Positions 1-9,114 of a DNA stretch of 64,000 nucleotides are shown here, one piece after another (position 1 is the stretch's first letter; each line of letters starts with the position of its first letter). The position numbers were made by a program, and so were the translations under genes. Source of the stretch: Erwinia billingiae Eb661 (GTDB lineage: Bacteria > Pseudomonadota > Gammaproteobacteria > Enterobacterales > Enterobacteriaceae). The notes below the pieces were generated by a model that did not search any database, was not told the DNA's origin, and saw only the letters and a program-made list of their open reading frames with translations. The stretch is from NCBI RefSeq assembly GCF_000196615.1, contig NC_014306.1, positions 992,001 through 1,056,000 on the forward strand, written 5' to 3'.

Positions 1-243
1 AGCGCTGATAAAGCGCCGCTGGCCGCAGAAGCGATGGGCATTATTGCTTCGCGTCTGAAAGAACTGAAGCTGATCGACACGGTGATCCCAGAGCCATTAG
101 GCGGAGCGCATCGCGAGCCGCTGGTGATTGGTGCCACACTGAAAGCTCAGCTGCTGGCCGACCTGGCCGATCTGGACGTGCTGAGTACTGAAGAACTGCT
201 GGACCGTCGTTACCAGCGTTTGATGAACTACGGCTACGCCTGA
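1..243 (+). CDS. accA: Acetyl-CoA carboxylase carboxyltransferase alpha subunit, C-terminal end (partial)
   Basis: This is the last 80 codons of accA; the rest lies before the window. AccA pairs with AccD to form the carboxyltransferase that moves CO2 from biotinyl-BCCP to acetyl-CoA, the first committed step of fatty acid synthesis in the cytoplasm. The visible reading frame is open from base 1 and carries the conserved tail with [10 protein letters not shown] and the ending [12 protein letters not shown], which closely matches the E. coli protein. The next gene, ldcC, follows in the same direction as in E. coli. Identification is secure despite the truncation, which is only a window-edge effect. 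Confidence 0.96.
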   Translation, partial: SADKAPLAAEAMGIIASRLKELKLIDTVIPEPLGGAHREPLVIGATLKAQLLADLADLDVLSTEELLDRRYQRLMNYGYA

Positions 244-254
244 CAGTTCATGAT

Positions 255-299
255 CCACTCACAACGTCATGTTGTGGGTGGTTCATTCCCCAATTTTTT
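255..299 (+). terminator. Probable terminator after accA
   Basis: An 11-bp stem (255-265 with 271-281, one T-G wobble) with a 5-base loop starts 11 bases after the accA stop codon. A run of six T follows about 10 bases later. The position fits termination of accA before ldcC, but the T-run is farther from the stem than is usual, so termination may be partial. Confidence 0.5.
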
Positions 300-359
300 C
301 CCTTCTGCCCGCCATCTTCGCTATGCTTACCCCTGCTGCACAATACCAGGAGGTACGCA

Positions 360-2507
360 TTGAATATCATCGCGATCATGGGACCGCATAACGCATTCTA
401 TAAAGATGAACCCATCCGTGAGCTGGACGGGGCGCTCAACGCCCAGGGATTCCAGACTATCTACCCGAAAGATGCGAACGACCTGCTCAAGCTGATTGAA
501 CACAATCCCCGGATCTGCGGCGTCATCTTTGACTGGGATGAATACAGCCAGGATCTGTGCAGCGAAATCCAGCTGCTGAACGAATACCTTCCGCTTTACG
601 CCTTTATCAACACCCACTCCAGCATGGACGTCAGCATCAACGAGATGCGCATGGCGATGTGGTTCTTTGAATACGGCCTCGGCGTTTCCGAAGAGATTGC
701 CCAGCGTATCCGCCAGTACACCAATGAATACATCGATACGATTACGCCACCGCTGACCAAGGCGCTGTTCAACTATGTGAAAGAGGGCAAATACACCTTC
801 TGCACGCCTGGGCATATGGCCGGCACCGCCTTCCAGAAGAGTCCGGTCGGTACGCTGTTTTATGATTTCTTTGGTGCCAACACGCTGAAGGCCGATATCT
901 CCATTTCGGTGACTGAGCTGGGATCGCTGCTGGACCACACCGGTCCGCATCTGGAAGCGGAAGAGTATGTCGCCCGCACCTTTGGTGCTGAACAGAGCTA
1001 CATGGTGACCAATGGCACCTCGACCTCAAATAAGATCGTCGGCATGTATGCTGCCGCGGCAGGGAGCACGGTATTAATCGACCGTAACTGCCACAAATCG
1101 CTGACTCACCTGCTGATGATGAGCGATATCATTCCCCTCTGGCTGAAGCCAACCCGAAATGCGCTCGGCATTCTGGGCGGTATTCCCAAACGCGAATTCA
1201 CCAAAGAGAGTATTGCGCTGAAAGTGGCGCAGACTGAACGCGCCACCTGGCCGGTGCATGCGGTGATCACCAACTCAACCTATGACGGGCTGCTGTATAA
1301 CACCCAGTACATCAAAGAGACGCTGGACGTGCCGTCGATCCACTTTGATTCTGCCTGGGTGCCTTACACCAATTTCCATCCGATCTATCAAGGGCTGAGC
1401 GGGATGAGCGGCGATCGTACGCCGGGGAAAGTGATCTACGAGACGCAGTCGACGCATAAGCTGCTGGCGGCGTTTTCTCAGGCTTCACTGATCCACATTA
1501 AAGGCGATTACGACGAAGAAACCTTTAATGAAGCCTATATGATGCACACCACCACCTCGCCAAACTATTCGATCGTCGCGTCCATCGAGACGGCGGCGGC
1601 AATGCTGCGTGGCAATCCGGGTAAACGGCTGATTAACCGTTCTGTTGAGCGTGCGCTGCACTTCCGCCGGGAAGTCCAGCGACTGCGCGAAGAGTCAGAA
1701 GGCTGGTTCTTCGATATCTGGCAGCCGGAAGGGGTTGATGAACCAGAATGCTGGCCAATCCAGCCAGGCGAAGAGGACTGGCACGGCTTCAAAGAGGCGG
1801 ATGCGGATCATATGTACCTCGATCCGATCAAAGTCACCATCCTGACGCCGGGGATGAGCGAACTGGGCGTGATGGCGGAGGAAGGGATCCCGGCGGCGCT
1901 GGTGGCTAAATTCCTCGATGAGCGCGGCGTAGTGGTCGAAAAAACCGGGCCCTATAATCTGCTGTTCCTGTTCAGTATTGGCATCGACAAGACCAAAGCG
2001 ATGAGCGTGCTACGTGGCCTGACCGAGTTTAAACGTGCTTACGATCTGAATCTGCGGGTCAAAAACATGCTGCCGGATCTCTACGCGGAGGATCCTGATT
2101 TCTACCGCAATATGCGCATTCAGGATCTGGCGCAGGGGATCCACCGGCTGATCCGCGAACACGATCTGCCAAGGTTGATGCTGCAAGCCTTCGCCATCTT
2201 GCCAGAAATGAAAATGACGCCGCATCAGATGTTCCAGCAGCAGGTGAAGGGCAATGTTGAGACGGTCGATATTTCGCAGATGGTTGGGCGCGTTTCGGCC
2301 AATATGATCCTGCCTTATCCGCCGGGCGTTCCCGTGGTGATGCCGGGTGAAATGATCACCGAGCAAAGCCGTGCGGTGCTCGACTTCCTGCTGATGCTCT
2401 GCACCATCGGCAAACATTACCCGGGATTCGAAACGGACATTCACGGCGCGAAGCTGACGGAGGAAGGGCAGTATCTGGTGCGGGTATTAAAAAACCCGGT
2501 CGATTAA
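360..2507 (+). CDS. ldcC: Constitutive lysine decarboxylase
   Basis: Pyridoxal-phosphate decarboxylase turning lysine into cadaverine and CO2 in the cytoplasm. The 715-residue length matches LdcC/CadA. An N-terminal wing/response-regulator-like domain (about 1-130) is followed by the fold-type I PLP core. The PLP-binding lysine is K367 in the stretch TQSTHKLLAAFSQ, and the fold-I segment TNGTSTSNKIV is intact. The C-terminal domain ends in a DIHGAK motif. The start is TTG at 360: a consensus AGGAGG lies just upstream, and translation then reads MNIIAIMGPHN as in the family. Position between accA and the glyoxalase gene yaeR identifies it as ldcC and not the acid-induced cadA, and no cadB/cadC lies nearby. 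Confidence 0.93.
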   Translation: MNIIAIMGPHNAFYKDEPIRELDGALNAQGFQTIYPKDANDLLKLIEHNPRICGVIFDWDEYSQDLCSEIQLLNEYLPLYAFINTHSSMDVSINEMRMAMWFFEYGLGVSEEIAQRIRQYTNEYIDTITPPLTKALFNYVKEGKYTFCTPGHMAGTAFQKSPVGTLFYDFFGANTLKADISISVTELGSLLDHTGPHLEAEEYVARTFGAEQSYMVTNGTSTSNKIVGMYAAAAGSTVLIDRNCHKSLTHLLMMSDIIPLWLKPTRNALGILGGIPKREFTKESIALKVAQTERATWPVHAVITNSTYDGLLYNTQYIKETLDVPSIHFDSAWVPYTNFHPIYQGLSGMSGDRTPGKVIYETQSTHKLLAAFSQASLIHIKGDYDEETFNEAYMMHTTTSPNYSIVASIETAAAMLRGNPGKRLINRSVERALHFRREVQRLREESEGWFFDIWQPEGVDEPECWPIQPGEEDWHGFKEADADHMYLDPIKVTILTPGMSELGVMAEEGIPAALVAKFLDERGVVVEKTGPYNLLFLFSIGIDKTKAMSVLRGLTEFKRAYDLNLRVKNMLPDLYAEDPDFYRNMRIQDLAQGIHRLIREHDLPRLMLQAFAILPEMKMTPHQMFQQQVKGNVETVDISQMVGRVSANMILPYPPGVPVVMPGEMITEQSRAVLDFLLMLCTIGKHYPGFETDIHGAKLTEEGQYLVRVLKNPVD

Positions 2508-2583
2508 TTCCAGATTAGTGCCATTGTCGGTCGTTGAAGGCCTGCGTACAGTAAGGGATAGAAGCCATTATTAAGGAGTTATT

Positions 2584-2973
2584 ATGTTAGGTATTAAGCA
2601 GGTGCACCATATCGCCATTATTGCCAGCCGGTATCAGGTCAGTAAGGACTTTTATTGCGACATTCTGGGGTTTACCTTAATCGGCGAAGTGTACCGCGAA
2701 GCACGCGACTCCTGGAAAGGGGATCTGGCGCTCAACGGTCAGTACACCATTGAACTGTTCTCTTTCCCTTTCCCGCCTTCGCGGCCTACTCAACCTGAAT
2801 CCTGTGGCCTGCGCCATCTGGCCTTCAGCGTTGACGATATTGATGCCGCCAAAGCGCATCTGGAATCAAAGGGCGTGATTTGCGAAGACATCCGCATCGA
2901 TCCGATCACCGATAAGCGCTTTACCTTCTTCAACGATCCGGATGGTTTGCCGCTGGAGCTGTATCAGGCGTAA
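2584..2973 (+). CDS. yaeR: VOC-family (glyoxalase-like) protein YaeR
   Basis: A 129-residue single-domain protein of the vicinal oxygen chelate superfamily. It has the paired beta-alpha-beta-beta-beta modules expected of glyoxalase I-like proteins: the metal-site candidates are H9/H10 in VHHIAI, the glutamate in YTIELFSFP, the histidine in GLRHLAFSVDD, and the terminal glutamate in LPLELYQ. A strong ribosome site (AAGGAG) precedes the ATG. It lies between ldcC and tilS as in E. coli. Its substrate is not established for the family member, so glyoxalase activity on methylglyoxal should not be assumed. Confidence 0.85.
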   Translation: MLGIKQVHHIAIIASRYQVSKDFYCDILGFTLIGEVYREARDSWKGDLALNGQYTIELFSFPFPPSRPTQPESCGLRHLAFSVDDIDAAKAHLESKGVICEDIRIDPITDKRFTFFNDPDGLPLELYQA

Positions 2974-2989
2974 GATAGCGCCATTCAAC

Positions 2990-3012
2990 CCCGGCCAGCT
3001 CTGGCCGGGTTT
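2990..3012 (+). terminator. Hairpin after yaeR
   Basis: A perfect 9-bp GC-rich stem (2990-2998 with 3001-3009) with a 2-base loop is followed by TTT. It sits 17 bases after the yaeR stop and just before tilS, consistent with a rho-independent terminator or an attenuating hairpin. Confidence 0.6.
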
Positions 3013-3035
3013 CCACTTCCCCTAACGGAATTCTC

Positions 3036-4337
3036 ATGGCAATGCATGCACTTGCTCAGCACCTCGCCGGACATCAGCATCTGCTGGTGGGCTTCAGCGG
3101 TGGGCTGGATTCAACGGTTTTGCTGCATCAGCTGGTTACCCTGCGTGCACAGCGGGGCGATCTGCACCTGCGGGCTATCCATATTCATCATGGTTTGAAT
3201 CCGCTGGCCGATGGCTGGGTGGAGCATTGTCAGCAGCTGTGCCAGCGATGGCAGGTTGAGCTGGTGGTGGTGAACGTCACGCTGGATAGCCGTGAAAAAG
3301 GGGTGGAAGCGGCGGCCAGAGATGCGCGCTATCAGGCGTTTTCTGACCATCTTCGACCTGCCGAATGCCTGCTCACCGCCCAGCATCTGGACGATCAGTG
3401 CGAAACCTTCCTGTTAGCGTTAAAGCGCGGCAGCGGACCCGCCGGGCTGGCGGGAATGCCGGTTCAGTCGCTGTTGGGCACGCACACCCTGCTTCGTCCT
3501 CTGCTCTTACAAACCCGGGGGCAGCTCGAAGCCTGGGCAGTGGAGCATGCGTTAAGCTGGATTGAGGATGACAGCAATCAGGACACCCGTTTTGACCGTA
3601 ACTTTCTGCGGCAGAAGGTGATCCCCGAGCTGACTTCCCGCTGGCCCCATTTTGCTCAGTCAGTTGCCCGCAGCGCGACGCTTTGTGGTGAGCAGGAGCA
3701 ACTGCTGGATGAGCTGCTGGCTGAATCATTGGGCACGCTGGTGGATGCGGCGGGTGGTCTGGCATGGGCACCGTTGCTGGCCATGAGCGAGGTCAGGCGG
3801 GCGGCGCTGCTGCGTCGCTGGATTGCCTCACAGGGCGGACTGATGCCGTCGAAAGCGTCGCTGCAGCGGCTGTGGCAGGAAGTGGCGTGTAGCCGTGAAG
3901 ATGCCGAACCGCGTTTGCGGCTGGGTCGGTTTGACGTCAGGCGATATCGCGATCGGCTTTACTGGCTGGCGCTGACCGAGCCGGTCACCGATGTGATCCT
4001 CCGCTGGCCTTCAGGCGAGGCATCCCTCCGCTTGCCCGACGGGCTGGGACACCTGCTGCGCGATGATGCCGGCATAAAGATTCGGGCCCCTTTGCCGGAG
4101 GAGATCGTCAGCGTACGTTTTCAGGCGCAGGGGAAATTCCATCTCACCGATCGGGCCGGCAGCCGCGCGCTGAAAAAAATCTGGCAGGAAAAGGGTATTC
4201 CCCCCTGGCAACGCGATCGCACGCCACTGCTGTTTTATGGCGAAACGCTGATTGCAGCGGTTGGGGTGTTTGTCACGCGGGAAGGTAAGCCTGATGAGGA
4301 CGTTTACTGGCAGGTGAGCTGGATTAAACAGGCGTGA
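3036..4337 (+). CDS. tilS: tRNA(Ile)-lysidine synthetase
   Basis: Adds lysine to the C34 base of the CAU-anticodon tRNA-Ile using ATP, which switches its codon from AUG to AUA; essential in most bacteria. The PP-loop ATPase motif SGGLDST is at residues 21-27, followed by the family motifs HIHHGL and AQHLDDQCETFLLALKRGSG. The middle domain (about 215-310) is the TilS substrate-binding domain, and the C-terminal domain ends with DRTPLLFYGETLIAA. The 433-residue length matches the E. coli protein. It is convergent with rof. Confidence 0.95.
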   Translation: MAMHALAQHLAGHQHLLVGFSGGLDSTVLLHQLVTLRAQRGDLHLRAIHIHHGLNPLADGWVEHCQQLCQRWQVELVVVNVTLDSREKGVEAAARDARYQAFSDHLRPAECLLTAQHLDDQCETFLLALKRGSGPAGLAGMPVQSLLGTHTLLRPLLLQTRGQLEAWAVEHALSWIEDDSNQDTRFDRNFLRQKVIPELTSRWPHFAQSVARSATLCGEQEQLLDELLAESLGTLVDAAGGLAWAPLLAMSEVRRAALLRRWIASQGGLMPSKASLQRLWQEVACSREDAEPRLRLGRFDVRRYRDRLYWLALTEPVTDVILRWPSGEASLRLPDGLGHLLRDDAGIKIRAPLPEEIVSVRFQAQGKFHLTDRAGSRALKKIWQEKGIPPWQRDRTPLLFYGETLIAAVGVFVTREGKPDEDVYWQVSWIKQA

Positions 4338-4350
4338 TACTGAGGAACAT

Positions 4351-4370
4351 GGGCGGGAGCAATCCCGCCC
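4351..4370. terminator. Bidirectional terminator between tilS and rof
   Basis: A perfect 8-bp stem, GGGCGGGA (4351-4358) with TCCCGCCC (4363-4370), and a GCAA loop sit in the 39-bp gap between the convergent tilS and rof genes. It likely serves both directions, although neither side has a long T-run. Confidence 0.55.
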
Positions 4371-4376
4371 GGCGGT

Positions 4377-4640
4377 TTAATCAGATTCGCTGACCACTAC
4401 GGTGCCCAGATCGGGATGACTGAAGCTGGAAATGTGATCCAGTCGCAGCTCGCGGACTTCACCAGAAAGATCGATAGCCAGATATTCCACATTCTTTCGT
4501 GACACCATATCTGTGGCTTTCGCCTTCAGCTTTTCACCATCTTTCATTTCCAGCGCCAGCGTCCAGCTGTTCTGGCAGGCGAGTTCAAGGTTGTCGTAAT
4601 CGTCGCAGTTTATCGGTTTGTAGGCTTCATTCGTCAACAT
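4377..4640 (-). CDS. rof: Rho-binding antiterminator
   Basis: Small (87 aa) inhibitor of transcription termination factor Rho; in E. coli it binds Rho and blocks RNA loading. The sequence keeps the family core [16 protein letters not shown], the DGEKL turn, SRKNVEYL and the C-terminal [15 protein letters not shown], all close to E. coli Rof (YaeO). It overlaps the end of yaeP by 14 bp, so the pair is likely translated together. Convergent with tilS. Confidence 0.93.
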   Translation of the reverse strand: MLTNEAYKPINCDDYDNLELACQNSWTLALEMKDGEKLKAKATDMVSRKNVEYLAIDLSGEVRELRLDHISSFSHPDLGTVVVSESD

Positions 4641-4833
4641 AATCGCTCACCAATAAGTTTGCAGCAGCAAAAGCTGCCTGTTCCCTGATGGAAGAGTGTA
4701 GCTCAGTATTTGCCGCTACCTCGTCAAGTGCTTTCAGTACGCAACCTAATGCGTCTGGCACGTATCCCAGATCGCCGCTGCCTATCTGGGCATACTTGCG
4801 GCGAACTAATTCACAATACTTTTGCATTTGCAC
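4627..4833 (-). CDS. yaeP: YaeP family protein
   Basis: A 68-residue protein of unknown function, always linked to rof in enterobacteria. It contains [36 protein letters not shown] and ends [11 protein letters not shown] in the family pattern. Two in-frame ATG codons are possible. The upstream one at 4833 has GAGG five bases ahead and was chosen; the second, at 4827, would give the 66-residue E. coli-like form. The gene is first in a yaeP-rof operon and divergent from yaeQ. Confidence 0.88.
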   Translation of the reverse strand: MQMQKYCELVRRKYAQIGSGDLGYVPDALGCVLKALDEVAANTELHSSIREQAAFAAANLLVSDYVDE

Positions 4834-4959
4834 CTCACTCAGAGTTTTCTCTGGCTATTTCACGACTATAACACAGGCTTTTGCGTGAAATCAGCCCACC
4901 GGCGAGTGATTTGCTGTGTCGACGGGTTACAATAGCAGCCAATAACGATAAGGAACCCC

Positions 4960-5514
4960 ATGGCACTTAAAGCGACCATTTATAAAGCAACGGTCAACGT
5001 TGCGGATATGGACAGAAATGTTTTTATCGACAGCAACCTCACGCTGGCTCGTCATCCTTCGGAAACCGAAGAGCGTTTGATGCTGCGGCTGCTTGCCTGG
5101 CTGGTGAACGCGCACGAACGTCTGGTCTTTACCCGCGGCCTGAGCGCGGAAGATGAGCCAGAAATCTGGCTGATGAACGACCACAACGGCATTGAGCTGT
5201 GGGTTGATCTGGGCCTGCCGGAAGAGAGAAGGGTGAAAAGAGCCTGTAATCGCTCTGCCAGCGTGGTGTTGTATACCTATAACGGACGTGCAGCACAGAT
5301 CTGGTGGCAACAAAACCAGAGCAAACTGGCACAGCAGGATAATCTGACCATTCGTTTTATCGACGATGAGCAGCTGAGTGCGTTGATCAAACTGGCATCA
5401 CGCTCGATGACGCTGCAGGCAACGATTCAGGACGGCACGATCTGGCTTTCTGACGACCAAAACCACCTGGAGCTGCGCTTCACTGACTGGTTGGTTAACG
5501 GCAAACGCGCATGA
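4960..5514 (+). CDS. yaeQ: YaeQ family protein (PD-(D/E)XK nuclease-like fold)
   Basis: A 184-residue conserved proteobacterial protein. It starts [22 protein letters not shown] and keeps the family block [18 protein letters not shown], then a segment with [17 protein letters not shown] that fits the degenerate PD-(D/E)XK-type fold reported for YaeQ. Early work linked it to RfaH suppression, but its biochemical role is not known. The stop codon overlaps the arfB start as ATGA, so the two are translationally coupled. Confidence 0.88.
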   Translation: MALKATIYKATVNVADMDRNVFIDSNLTLARHPSETEERLMLRLLAWLVNAHERLVFTRGLSAEDEPEIWLMNDHNGIELWVDLGLPEERRVKRACNRSASVVLYTYNGRAAQIWWQQNQSKLAQQDNLTIRFIDDEQLSALIKLASRSMTLQATIQDGTIWLSDDQNHLELRFTDWLVNGKRA

Positions 5515-5930
5515 TTATTCTGTCACGCAACGTCACCATCCCTGACAGTGAGCTGGAACTAACGGCGATCAGGGCTCAGGGAAACGGCGGACAAAACGTC
5601 AATAAAAGTTCGACGGCGATCCATCTGCGTTTTGATATCCGTGCCTCAAGCCTGCCTGGGTTTTATAAGGAGCGACTGATGGCGGTCAGCCACCATCTGA
5701 TTACCCCGGAAGGCGTAGTGATCATCAAGGCGCAGGAATACCGCAGCCAGGAAATGAACCGCGAAGCGGCGCTGAAGCGACTGGAGAATTTGATTCAGGA
5801 GCTGACGGTGGTCGAAAAGACCCGGCGAGCGACGCGGCCTACGCTGGCATCGAAGAAACGCCGGCTGGAAGGCAAGTCGCGTAAGGCAACCACCAAATCG
5901 CTGCGTGGAAAAATGCGTGGAGCAGAGTAA
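5511..5930 (+). CDS. arfB: Alternative ribosome-rescue factor B (peptidyl-tRNA hydrolase)
   Basis: Rescues ribosomes stalled on non-stop mRNA by hydrolysing peptidyl-tRNA. The catalytic GGQ motif lies in [19 protein letters not shown] (around residues 23-41). The C-terminal tail from about residue 105 is strongly basic ([22 protein letters not shown]), which is the part that enters the empty mRNA channel. The 139-residue length fits YaeJ/ArfB and is too short for a class I release factor. It overlaps yaeQ by 4 bp and converges on proS. Confidence 0.94.
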   Translation: MIILSRNVTIPDSELELTAIRAQGNGGQNVNKSSTAIHLRFDIRASSLPGFYKERLMAVSHHLITPEGVVIIKAQEYRSQEMNREAALKRLENLIQELTVVEKTRRATRPTLASKKRRLEGKSRKATTKSLRGKMRGAE

Positions 5931-5993
5931 GCCTGGTTTTGAACGCGCGTTGCACAAGGCAACGATGTGGCAGGAACGGGGGTGAAGCGCATT

Positions 5994-6023
5994 GCGGGCC
6001 GGATAAGGGATTATCCGGCCCGC
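5994..6023. repeat. REP-like perfect hairpin between arfB and proS
   Basis: A 13-bp perfect inverted repeat (5994-6006 with 6011-6023) with a GGGA loop fills the gap between two convergent genes. The arm contains TTATCCGGCC, the hallmark tail of enterobacterial REP sequences. No T-run follows on either side, so it may act as a REP-type RNA-protecting hairpin more than a classic terminator. Confidence 0.55.
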
Positions 6024-6030
6024 GGTCTTA

Positions 6031-7749
6031 CTAGCCGTTGATCTCGCTGACCAGGAAATCAAGGATTTCGCCGGTTTTGATCATCCGCTTCTCGCCTTCA
6101 CGGCGGGATTTGTACTCAACTTCTTCGCTGTCGAGGTTACGGTCGCCAATCACGATCGTGTGTGGCACACCAATCAGCTCCATATCCGCAAACATCACGC
6201 CAGGACGCTCTTTACGGTCGTCCAGAATCACGTCAATGCCTTTCGCGCGTAACTGAGCATACAGCTCTTCTGCCAGCTCTTTCACCCGGAAGGATTTGTG
6301 CATGTTCATCGGCAGGATGGCGACCTGGAAAGGTGCCAGCGCTGCAGGCCAGATAATGCCGCGTTCATCGTGGTTCTGCTCAATGGATGCCGCCACAATA
6401 CGGGTAATACCAATGCCGTAGCAGCCCATGGTCAGGATCTGATTGCGTCCATCTTCACCCTGCACTGAGGCCTTCATCGCTTCCGAGTACTTGGTTCCCA
6501 GCTGGAAGATATGGCCCACTTCAATGCCGCGTTTGATCTGCAGCGTACCTTTCCCGTCCGGGCTGGCATCGCCTTCCACCACGTTGCGGATGTCTTCTAC
6601 ACGTGGCAGTGGCAGATCGCGCTGCCAGTTGATGCCGGTAAAGTGCTTACCATCAACGTTGGCACCGGCAGAGAAGTCACTCATCACGGCGACCGTGCGG
6701 TCAATGATGATGGGCATGTTCAGACCAACAGGACCCAGTGAACCCGGACCGGCACCAACCAGCGCACGGATCTCTTCTTCGGTGGCGAAAGTCAGCGGCG
6801 CGTCAATGATATCCAGCTTCTCAGCTTTGATTTCGTTCAGCGCGTGGTCGCCACGAACCAGCAGAGCAACCAGCGTATGGCCACTCTCTTTGGTCGCTTT
6901 CACCATCAGCGTTTTCACGGTTTTCTCGACCGGCAGGTTGAACTGCTCAACCAGCTCGGCGATGGTTTTCGCGTTTGGCGTGTCGATTTCCTGCATCGCT
7001 TGTTTAGCATCAGCACGGCCGCCCGCTGGCGCCACGGCTTCGGCAAACTCAATGTTGGCCGCATAGTCAGATTCGGTCGAGAAGATCACATCATCTTCAC
7101 CGCTCTGCGCCAGCACCTGGAATTCATGCGAAGCGCTGCCGCCGATAGAACCGGTATCCGCCTGCACGGCACGGAAGTCCAGACCCATACGCTTGAAGCT
7201 CTGGCTGTAGGCGCGGTACATATCATCGTAGGTGGCCTGCAACGATTCCTGTGACGCATGGAAAGAGTATGCATCTTTCATGATGAACTCACGGGAGCGC
7301 ATCACGCCAAATCGTGGGCGAACTTCGTCACGGAATTTGGTCTGGATCTGGAACACGTTCAGCGGCAGCTGCTTGTAAGAGCTCAGCTCGTTACGGATCA
7401 GATCGGTGACCACTTCTTCATGCGTTGGACCGAGAACGAACGGACGATCGCCACGATCGACAAAACGCAGCAGCTCAGGACCATATTGCTCCCAGCGTCC
7501 ACTCTCCTGCCATAAATCAGCGGGCTGAACGACCGGCATGGAGATCTCAATCGCACCGGCGTTGTTCATCTCTTCACGCACGATGTTTTCAACTTTTTTC
7601 AGTACGCGCAGACCGGTTGGCAGCCAGGTGTATAAACCTGAGGCCAGTTTGCGGATCATCCCGGCACGCAGCATCAGCTGGTGGCTGATCACTTCAGCGT
7701 CGGCTGGCGTCTCCTTTAAGGTGGAGAGCAGATATTGAGTAGTACGCAT
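6031..7749 (-). CDS. proS: Prolyl-tRNA synthetase
   Basis: Class II aminoacyl-tRNA synthetase that charges tRNA-Pro; essential, cytoplasmic. The 572-residue length equals the E. coli enzyme. It starts [22 protein letters not shown]. Class II motif 2 is seen around [19 protein letters not shown], motif 3 near [10 protein letters not shown], and the YbaK-like editing insertion spans about residues 225-405. The C-terminal anticodon-binding domain begins near [10 protein letters not shown]. It is convergent with arfB and followed upstream by the trmO-rcsF unit. Confidence 0.97.
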   Translation of the reverse strand: MRTTQYLLSTLKETPADAEVISHQLMLRAGMIRKLASGLYTWLPTGLRVLKKVENIVREEMNNAGAIEISMPVVQPADLWQESGRWEQYGPELLRFVDRGDRPFVLGPTHEEVVTDLIRNELSSYKQLPLNVFQIQTKFRDEVRPRFGVMRSREFIMKDAYSFHASQESLQATYDDMYRAYSQSFKRMGLDFRAVQADTGSIGGSASHEFQVLAQSGEDDVIFSTESDYAANIEFAEAVAPAGGRADAKQAMQEIDTPNAKTIAELVEQFNLPVEKTVKTLMVKATKESGHTLVALLVRGDHALNEIKAEKLDIIDAPLTFATEEEIRALVGAGPGSLGPVGLNMPIIIDRTVAVMSDFSAGANVDGKHFTGINWQRDLPLPRVEDIRNVVEGDASPDGKGTLQIKRGIEVGHIFQLGTKYSEAMKASVQGEDGRNQILTMGCYGIGITRIVAASIEQNHDERGIIWPAALAPFQVAILPMNMHKSFRVKELAEELYAQLRAKGIDVILDDRKERPGVMFADMELIGVPHTIVIGDRNLDSEEVEYKSRREGEKRMIKTGEILDFLVSEING

Positions 7750-7859
7750 GAGTTACGATTCCATTAAGCGGAAAGCTATTCGAAGTAAGCAGAGCCAAAA
7801 AAATTCTGGCGGCTAGTGTACCAGCGTGGCCGATGACTCAAAAGATGCAGGGGAATAAA

Positions 7860-8567
7860 TTAACGAGGATCGAGCGCAATCACCACGGTTCCCGCTGCGT
7901 TTACGCACCAGCGAACGTTGAAATCCAGCAGCCAGGCCGCGTATTCACGTTCGGGCTCTTCGCCTTTACGGTAAGCCGGACGCGGATCCTGTGCCAGAAC
8001 CTGCTGAATAAAGCGTTCCAGATGAGGATACTGCGCGCGGTGCAAAGCAAGCTGTTGCTGCGCCAGCGGCGAAAAGGTCACTGGCATGGCGGCTTCAGGG
8101 GCCATTTGCGCAAATCCGGCCTGGGCATCAGGAATCGACTCGGCAAAAGGAAGGTAGGGCTTGATATCGACGACAGGCGTGCCATCAACCAGATCCAGAC
8201 TGCCCAGTTCGAGAATCACCTGGCCTTTATCGGTACGAATGCCTTTTAACTCAACCAGCGACATGCCGATGGGATTGGGCCGGAAGGTGGAACGGGTCGC
8301 AAAGACTCCCATACGCGCATTCCCGCCAAGCCGGGGAGGGCGAACCGTCGGTCGCCAGCCGCCTTCCATCGTCTGGTGAAAGACAAACAGCAGCCACAGA
8401 TGGCTGAAGGCTTCCAGGCCGCGCACGGCTTCGGGCTGATTATAAGGCGCGTGCAGATGAAGTTCTCCGCCGCCATCCTCAATCAGGCCGGGCTGGCGGG
8501 GAACGGCAAACTTCTCCTTCCAGGGGGAATGAACCGTTGCGATTTGCTGGAAGGAAAATGCACTCAT
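7860..8567 (-). CDS. trmO: tRNA (N6-threonylcarbamoyladenosine37-N6)-methyltransferase
   Basis: SAM-dependent enzyme that N-methylates t6A37 of tRNA-Thr; formerly YaeB/TsaA. It is recognised by EAFSHLWLLFVFHQTMEGG and ARMGVFATRSTFRPNPIGMS, the signatures of the VirR/TrmO beta-barrel family, and by the ending VRWCVNAAGTVVIALDPR. The frame extends 11 codons farther upstream, but the start was set at the ATG giving MSAFSFQQIATVHSP, 235 residues, the E. coli length. That ATG overlaps the rcsF stop as ATGA, showing coupling of rcsF and trmO. Confidence 0.93.
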   Translation of the reverse strand: MSAFSFQQIATVHSPWKEKFAVPRQPGLIEDGGGELHLHAPYNQPEAVRGLEAFSHLWLLFVFHQTMEGGWRPTVRPPRLGGNARMGVFATRSTFRPNPIGMSLVELKGIRTDKGQVILELGSLDLVDGTPVVDIKPYLPFAESIPDAQAGFAQMAPEAAMPVTFSPLAQQQLALHRAQYPHLERFIQQVLAQDPRPAYRKGEEPEREYAAWLLDFNVRWCVNAAGTVVIALDPR

Positions 8568-8968
8568 TGATTGGAGACTTTCAACGCTGAACCCTGGCAA
8601 ACGGCCTGGCGGTAGCAGCCTGGTGCATTGCTGACGATTTCACACTGATGGACCAGCACCGCATTGGCTTTCATCGCAGAAGCACGGATCTGCATTCTTT
8701 TGCGCGCGGTGTTGAGGTTCGGTGGCGAGCTTTGCATCGTTGCCTGACAATCATCGCCATAAACTTCACCAAGATCGCGGAATGGTTTACTCACCAGGTC
8801 GCTGGCATTGGTATAGAGTTTTACCGGCGCGGGCCGCGTTTGCGGTTTGCTGCGTTCAGGCTGAGTCTGCGTAGTCTGCTTAAAGGGTTCGACGGGCTTA
8901 TAAGGTTTATGCATCAACGAACACCCTGTCAGCGAAAGGGCTAACAAACAGAGCGGTAAAACACGCAT
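8564..8968 (-). CDS. rcsF: Outer membrane lipoprotein sensor of the Rcs phosphorelay
   Basis: RcsF sits in the outer membrane and signals envelope damage to IgaA and the RcsC/D/B phosphorelay. The 134-residue protein has a lipoprotein signal with lipobox LTGC (C16). A proline-rich basic linker follows (about 20-50, KPYKPVEPF and RPAPVKL). The C-terminal domain keeps four cysteines (in DDC, HQC, PGC and AVC), which form the two non-consecutive disulfides of the family. It is cotranscribed with trmO. Confidence 0.94.
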   Translation of the reverse strand: MRVLPLCLLALSLTGCSLMHKPYKPVEPFKQTTQTQPERSKPQTRPAPVKLYTNASDLVSKPFRDLGEVYGDDCQATMQSSPPNLNTARKRMQIRASAMKANAVLVHQCEIVSNAPGCYRQAVCQGSALKVSNQ

Positions 8969-9044
8969 GGGATTATCCTCAGGTTCGGTAAAAGTGGCGT
9001 TATTGAAACAAGCCTTCAGGGAAATAACAAGCGCTTAAAAAGGC

Positions 9045-9068
9045 AAAAAGCGGGCAAAAGCCCGCTTT
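9045..9068 (-). terminator. Terminator of metNIQ
   Basis: A 9-bp stem (9047-9055 with 9060-9068) with an AAAA loop on the plus strand. Read on the minus strand, the GC-rich hairpin runs into TTTTT, a good rho-independent terminator about 50 bases after the metQ stop. Confidence 0.75.
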
Positions 9069-9114
9069 GTACTGAGTCACGCTGGATCGGCGGCGATCTC
9101 CGCCACCGCCCGGC

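Noticed and set aside
360-950. Long minus-strand frame over the start of ldcC (327-950)
   Set aside because: It is antisense to a well-conserved coding region and has no domain.
360-2507. Ornithine decarboxylase or inducible lysine decarboxylase cadA instead of ldcC
   Set aside because: Sequence, gene order after accA and absence of cadB/cadC favour ldcC.
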